A stretch of DNA of 64,000 bases, taken from positions 620,001 through 684,000 of the forward strand of contig JAQOTA010000057.1 in assembly GCA_029532415.1 (NCBI GenBank). The letters are read 5' to 3'. This document shows positions 60,507 through 64,000 of the stretch, piece after piece (position 1 is the first letter of the stretch; every line of letters begins with the position of its first letter). This DNA is from Marasmius tenuissimus. Its lineage: Eukaryota; Basidiomycota; Agaricomycetes; Agaricales; Marasmiaceae. The position numbers were made by a program, and so were the translations under genes. The notes below the pieces were generated by a model. It had not been told where the DNA came from. It saw only the letters and a program-made list of their open reading frames with translations, and made no database searches.

Positions 60507-60933
60507 ATAGTATGCCGTACAATCTATTTTGCTCCAATTGCTACCAGACTGAGTTCATGGTCGAACCCGATGACTCTGAAGTAAGAACCCATCATCTGGT
60601 ATTCTGAGCTCGAATACGCTGACCAACCATATACATAGATCGCCTATATCCTTCCTTCAAACTAAGTACCGTGTCACAAATAGCTTCTACGGTACGCCGG
60701 GTTGTCACTATCGCTCATTTGACTCAAATGTGGGGTCCGTGCCTGCTTCAAGACTGCCTTGAAGGAAGTAGTCCTGGAAGTATCTTCAAGCTCGCCCATT
60801 ACTAGGTCAGGGCCATTACACGGATAAGATAATCGACAGATGTACTACACGTTGTGATTTTTCCTTTGTCTTTGGATCGACGCGTGTTCAAGTCCACAAT
60901 CGGGCTTACTCTCTTTCTTCTCACATCCTCACT
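60507..60933. other. intergenic; promoter of BTB copy 2
   Basis: No distinct feature beyond the presumed promoter. Confidence 0.4.
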
Positions 60934-61801
60934 ATGATGGCCTCGAAGAATGTCAAATACTGCTGGGAGTTATTGCATTTCAAGGTGAGTCGTCTTCGAT
61001 AGAATCAGTTTACGACCAATGCTAACATGGAATCATATGCTAAGGTCGAAAACGAGTTATTCATTGTCCCTGGCACCCATTTCACCTCAAACCCAAATCC
61101 GCCCTTCAAAGATATCTTCTCCCTGAAGTTACCACCCAACTGGATTGCCGAGGGGAGGAGCCCGATCAACCCTATCGTTTTGCAGCAGATCTCGAAAGTA
61201 GATTTTGAACGGTTTTTGAGCGTCCTGTACCCGAAGTAAGTGGGATGCTTATGTTCATTGAGCGTGTCGTTTCCTGTTACTTACATGCTACTTCGATGCA
61301 AGCTCGAATTTGATTCTTTACGATTCCATCGATTCGGCAACCTGGGTCTCAGTACTGAAGCTATCAACAATGTGGCACTTCATAGCACTTCGAAAGATGG
61401 CAATTCGCTGCCTTTCAGACACCAAACGAATGGATTTCACTGCCTTCGACCGTCTGAAGGCCGCACAGCAATACTCTATTCCCGAGTGGTTCCGCTCATC
61501 TATCAATCAAATTGTTCACAAGTCGGTGTTGGAAGGAATCAGCGACAGAGACGCCGCAATAGTCGGGGACCGAACGGCTTGTGTTCTTTTAAACATGAAG
61601 ATCCTCTACCACCAGAGCTGTCCGCGCAGCCACAGTCTGAAGAGAATCGAGGAAATGTTCCACAAGAGTTTCGGGGCGCACTCTAAACATATACAAGCAA
61701 GGAGCAAGATTATAGAAGAAATGGGAAAGAAGGATGGAGTGGAAGACCCCGACGTTCGTGCATTCTACGAGGCATACCCGAGTTCTTCGTCAGAACCATA
61801 G
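60934..61801 (+). CDS. BTB/POZ-domain protein (copy 2)
   Basis: Exons 60934-60984, 61045-61235 and 61303-61801 give 246 aa in frame. It starts MMASKNVKYCWELLHFK, then VENELFIVPGTHFTSNPNPP, FKDIFSL, NPIVLQQISKVDFERFLSVL and YPK. The C-terminal part reads SATWVSVLKLSTMWHFIALR and DRLKAAQQYSIPEWF. Gene structure and core sequence match copy 1 (14799-15686); the two are roughly half identical in the BTB core by eye. It lies tail-to-tail with GH6 copy 2 (323 bp apart). Role unknown, possibly an adaptor for ubiquitin ligases or a regulator. Confidence 0.8.
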
Positions 61802-62124
61802 TTTTCTCCCGTATTTGTATGTCTAAGTACATCGTTGGCTGCAGCCTGAATCACGTCAGAGTCAAGGTTGACCCTGACACGCGTTTGTTTATTACCGGTT
61901 ACCGGTCCGGGAGGGAATTTGTGGTGACTTGTGGGTCCGAGTTCGGTCTTGAGCAGTCGATGAACTTGTGTTTGACCAGACGGAGAGGGTTAGACAAAAT
62001 GGAGGCGACGCTGTCCTCGAGGGATTGAGAAGAATAAAATTCAGATTTTACATTGGTTATGGCGTATCGAGTACAAGACAGTCATTTTCGCTCGAGTGGT
62101 ATAAGTCTAATCATCCGAATCTAC
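61802..62124. other. intergenic between convergent BTB copy 2 and GH6 copy 2
   Basis: Short 3' spacer; contains ACCGGTTACCGGT near 61896-61908. Nothing else was seen. Confidence 0.4.
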
Positions 62125-63726
62125 TCAGAACGATGGGACGGCGTTCTTCAACAACATCTCGAAGTAGGCTTCGTTCCATGTTCCAGCTGATAGCAAGAGC
62201 ATTCAGCACCCTATGCATCATGATAGAGAAACAGCGGAAATACTCACCCTCCGGCGAAGGTTGGTAAGCATCAGACAAGCCACAGAACGAGTCAAAGCGA
62301 GTAGCAGATGAGTCGCTAGTACCGTCAGATTCGCCTCCTGGTTTAACCTGTAACGAACATAATCCGTCAGAAAATCAAAGTCGAAGTCCCTCAGTTGTCT
62401 TTCGACTCACCCAAACGAAGGCATCAGCGAGCGAATTGCCAGTGTCGCTCGTCGGCCTAACACCGAAGCCAGCACCGTTAACCTACGAGTTGCAAATACA
62501 AACAGTCAGTAATCAGTATCCCACTGGATTGCGCTACAAACTATGACCACTCACGTTGCACCAATCACCCCAAGCTTGCCGAAGTCCTTGCACAGCGTTC
62601 CTCCCGGTGTCGACGATGGCATGGTTTGGCATTCCCGCGCTGGCCAAAGCAGCTCCGAACAAGGTAACGTATCGGTCCTCGTCCTGAGCCTTGTTGTACT
62701 GACCATCGGGGGCGTTCTCGAATTCACCGGGGACTTTCTTCCAGGCGTTCCATCCGGCGACGTTGGTGGCAACTCCGTGTACGGACTGAGGAGAGCCGGC
62801 GGCTTTGTAGACACTGGCGAGTTCTTGTGCTCCGGGTTCTGTCGGAAAATTGAGACAAGTGATTCGGGCTCAAACAGTCGAGAAACTCACGAAGGTTAGC
62901 ATCCCATCCTGGCGTCGGCAGTTTTAGTTATTTTTTCCGTATCACCGAGAGATCAGACTCACCAAGCCAGCCACCATGTCCAGCATCAATGTACATCGCA
63001 ACATTGGGCAAGTTCAAGTTGGTCAAAGCATACTGAACACCTTCTCTGTATCCAGCTGCCGATTGCTGGCAAGTCGTCAAGTTGGAGTTTGTGACCAAGT
63101 TGGGAAGCGAATCGGGCTCGATGACTGCCGCGATGGCAATGGTGGGGTATTTCTTGACGATCTGGACGATGGCTATTGGCGTACGACATTGATCAACATG
63201 TAGGTCGAGACACGAGGAAGGAAGAAGGAAATGGACTCACGGTCAATGTACTCCGACTTGTACCTGTCGATCTCTCCAACAGCGAGTTCACCGTTAGATG
63301 CCTTGGCTGCACAGTCACGTCCCGGAAGGTCGTAGATGACAACACCAAAGATATCTTCGCAGCTTGTCTCGTTGAGGTATCCCTCGAAGGTCGAAATGGC
63401 GTCGATGGTGTCGCTGTGTAAAAGAAGGGAAGTCCATCAGTCAATCAAACCGTACAATTGAAAGAGGTCTCGAGAACTCACAGCCACAAGAAAGATCCAA
63501 CATCAGCAACCTTGAGAGCCTGAGCCTTCAACGTCGCGTCCGTGATTTGATCAGCAGCGGCCTCGACCTCTGCGCGGTATTTCGCGTTCGCATGGAGCGT
63601 ACGACCCTGGAATGGGTTACCGGTTCCGAGGTCGACGTTCGATGTGCAAGGAGCACGCTTGACGGCGGGTATGGCGATAGCGGCAGTGACGAAAGCCGTG
63701 AGACTGAGGACTGTAGAAGGCTTCAT
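62125..63726 (-). CDS. GH6 cellobiohydrolase-type glucanase, no CBM (copy 2)
   Basis: Exons 63482-63726, 63241-63413, 62963-63172, 62891-62908, 62555-62838, 62411-62482, 62248-62347 and 62125-62186 give 387 aa in frame. Signal peptide MKPSTVLSLTAFVTAAIA. Motifs are almost identical to copy 1: VIYDLPGRDCAAKASNGELA, VIEPDSLPNLVTNSNLTTC, AMYIDAGHGGWLGWDANL, NVAGWNAWKKVPGEFE, DTGRNAVQGLR and FVWVKPGGESDGTSDSSA. Exon lengths equal copy 1 except exon 1 (245 against 248 nt) and a single 100-nt exon where copy 1 has 79+21. The intron after FVW has a normal GTGAGT donor. TATA box 86 bp upstream. The two genes lie 26 kb apart in opposite orientation. Confidence 0.95.
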
Positions 63727-63811
63727 GATTGCTGGAAGAAAGACCGAGTAACCAAAGGAGGAATGTAGAGACCTGGGGTGGTGAAGAAATTGGTTGGTGA
63801 GAGTATTGTTA

Positions 63812-63820
63812 CCTTTTATA
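63812..63820 (-). promoter_or_regulatory. TATA box of GH6 copy 2
   Basis: TATAAAAGG on the minus strand, 86 bp upstream of the ATG at 63726. Confidence 0.6.
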
Positions 63821-64000
63821 CCCGTAGAGACAAGCCCAGAGCGTACGGCTTTACGTTCTCTCAATCAGGCTCAAGCTCATCCTTCCGAGGTTTCAACAGC
63901 ATCGAGCAATACGTTTCTATAGATCGGCCATTCTAATTGATGGTTCGTCATTTTGTTCGAGCTAACCGCCGACCGGTCGTTGTTGGGTCCAAACTCCGTG

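Overview
The window reads as nuclear DNA of a filamentous basidiomycete, most likely an Agaricomycete. Genes carry many short introns (mostly 43-70 nt, GT-AG with CTRAY-like branch sites), several exons are under 20 nt, tRNA genes contain introns, and the gene families are typical of wood- or litter-associated mushrooms: GH6 cellulases without a carbohydrate-binding module, GH51, a tyrosinase, a P450, an OPT transporter, subtilase and class-3 lipase. No species can be named from sequence alone. All exon models were assembled by hand from frame, splice sites and family motifs. For most multi-exon genes the summed exon length is a multiple of three, which is an internal check.

Layout. 1-934: 5' part of a NAPE-PLD-like metallo-hydrolase (minus). 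2.6 kb: tRNA-Ile. 3.2-4.8 kb: seven-transmembrane orphan (plus). 5.8-6.5 kb: a hAT-type non-autonomous transposon with an 8-bp target duplication. 7.7-9.0 kb: secreted tyrosinase. 9.6 kb: tRNA-Lys. 10.7-14.5 kb: membrane-anchored S8 subtilase with a frame break that removes the oxyanion-hole motif. 14.8-15.7 kb: BTB-domain protein (minus). 15.9-16.3 kb: a second terminal-inverted-repeat element. 17.3-18.9 kb: single-pass membrane protein (minus). 20-24 kb: two tandem paralogues of a small secreted protein that also share upstream sequence; a third, diverged copy lies at 32.8-33.4 kb (minus). 24.6-28.2 kb: tandem pair of type II membrane methyltransferases. 30.5-32.3 kb: cyclopropane-fatty-acid-synthase-like methyltransferase. 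34.9-36.6 kb: GH6, followed by tRNA-Lys. 36.9-38.7 kb: Ran-binding-domain protein (minus). 39.2-40.1 kb: cysteine-rich secreted 'glycopeptide'-type protein (minus). 41.2-43.7 kb: cytochrome P450 (minus). 45.4-47.5 kb: GH51 arabinofuranosidase. 48.1-50.7 kb: MFS sugar transporter. 51.0-51.8 kb: small single-pass membrane protein (minus). 52.1-52.3 kb: a third inverted-repeat element. 52.5-56.4 kb: OPT oligopeptide transporter (minus). 57.6-58.9 kb: secreted lipase (minus). 60.4 kb: tRNA-Lys. 60.9-61.8 kb: second BTB paralogue. 62.1-63.7 kb: second GH6 (minus).

How the genes fit together. This is not an operon or an obvious single pathway. Much of the content serves growth on plant material: GH6 exo-cellulases and a GH51 arabinofuranosidase release sugars, and an MFS sugar porter lies 560 bp downstream of GH51 in the same direction. 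The OPT carrier, subtilase and lipase would supply peptides and fatty acids, and tyrosinase and P450 act on phenolics or lipophilic compounds. Gene duplication is a strong theme: two GH6, two BTB, two methyltransferases, three small secreted proteins and three tRNA-Lys.

The most notable findings are the three inverted-repeat elements with target duplications, the density of micro-exons (down to 4 nt), three GC-AG introns (one of which differs from its GT-AG counterpart in the paralogous GH6), the subtilase lesion, and the duplicated secreted-protein unit with its upstream region. I found no clear new multi-gene system.
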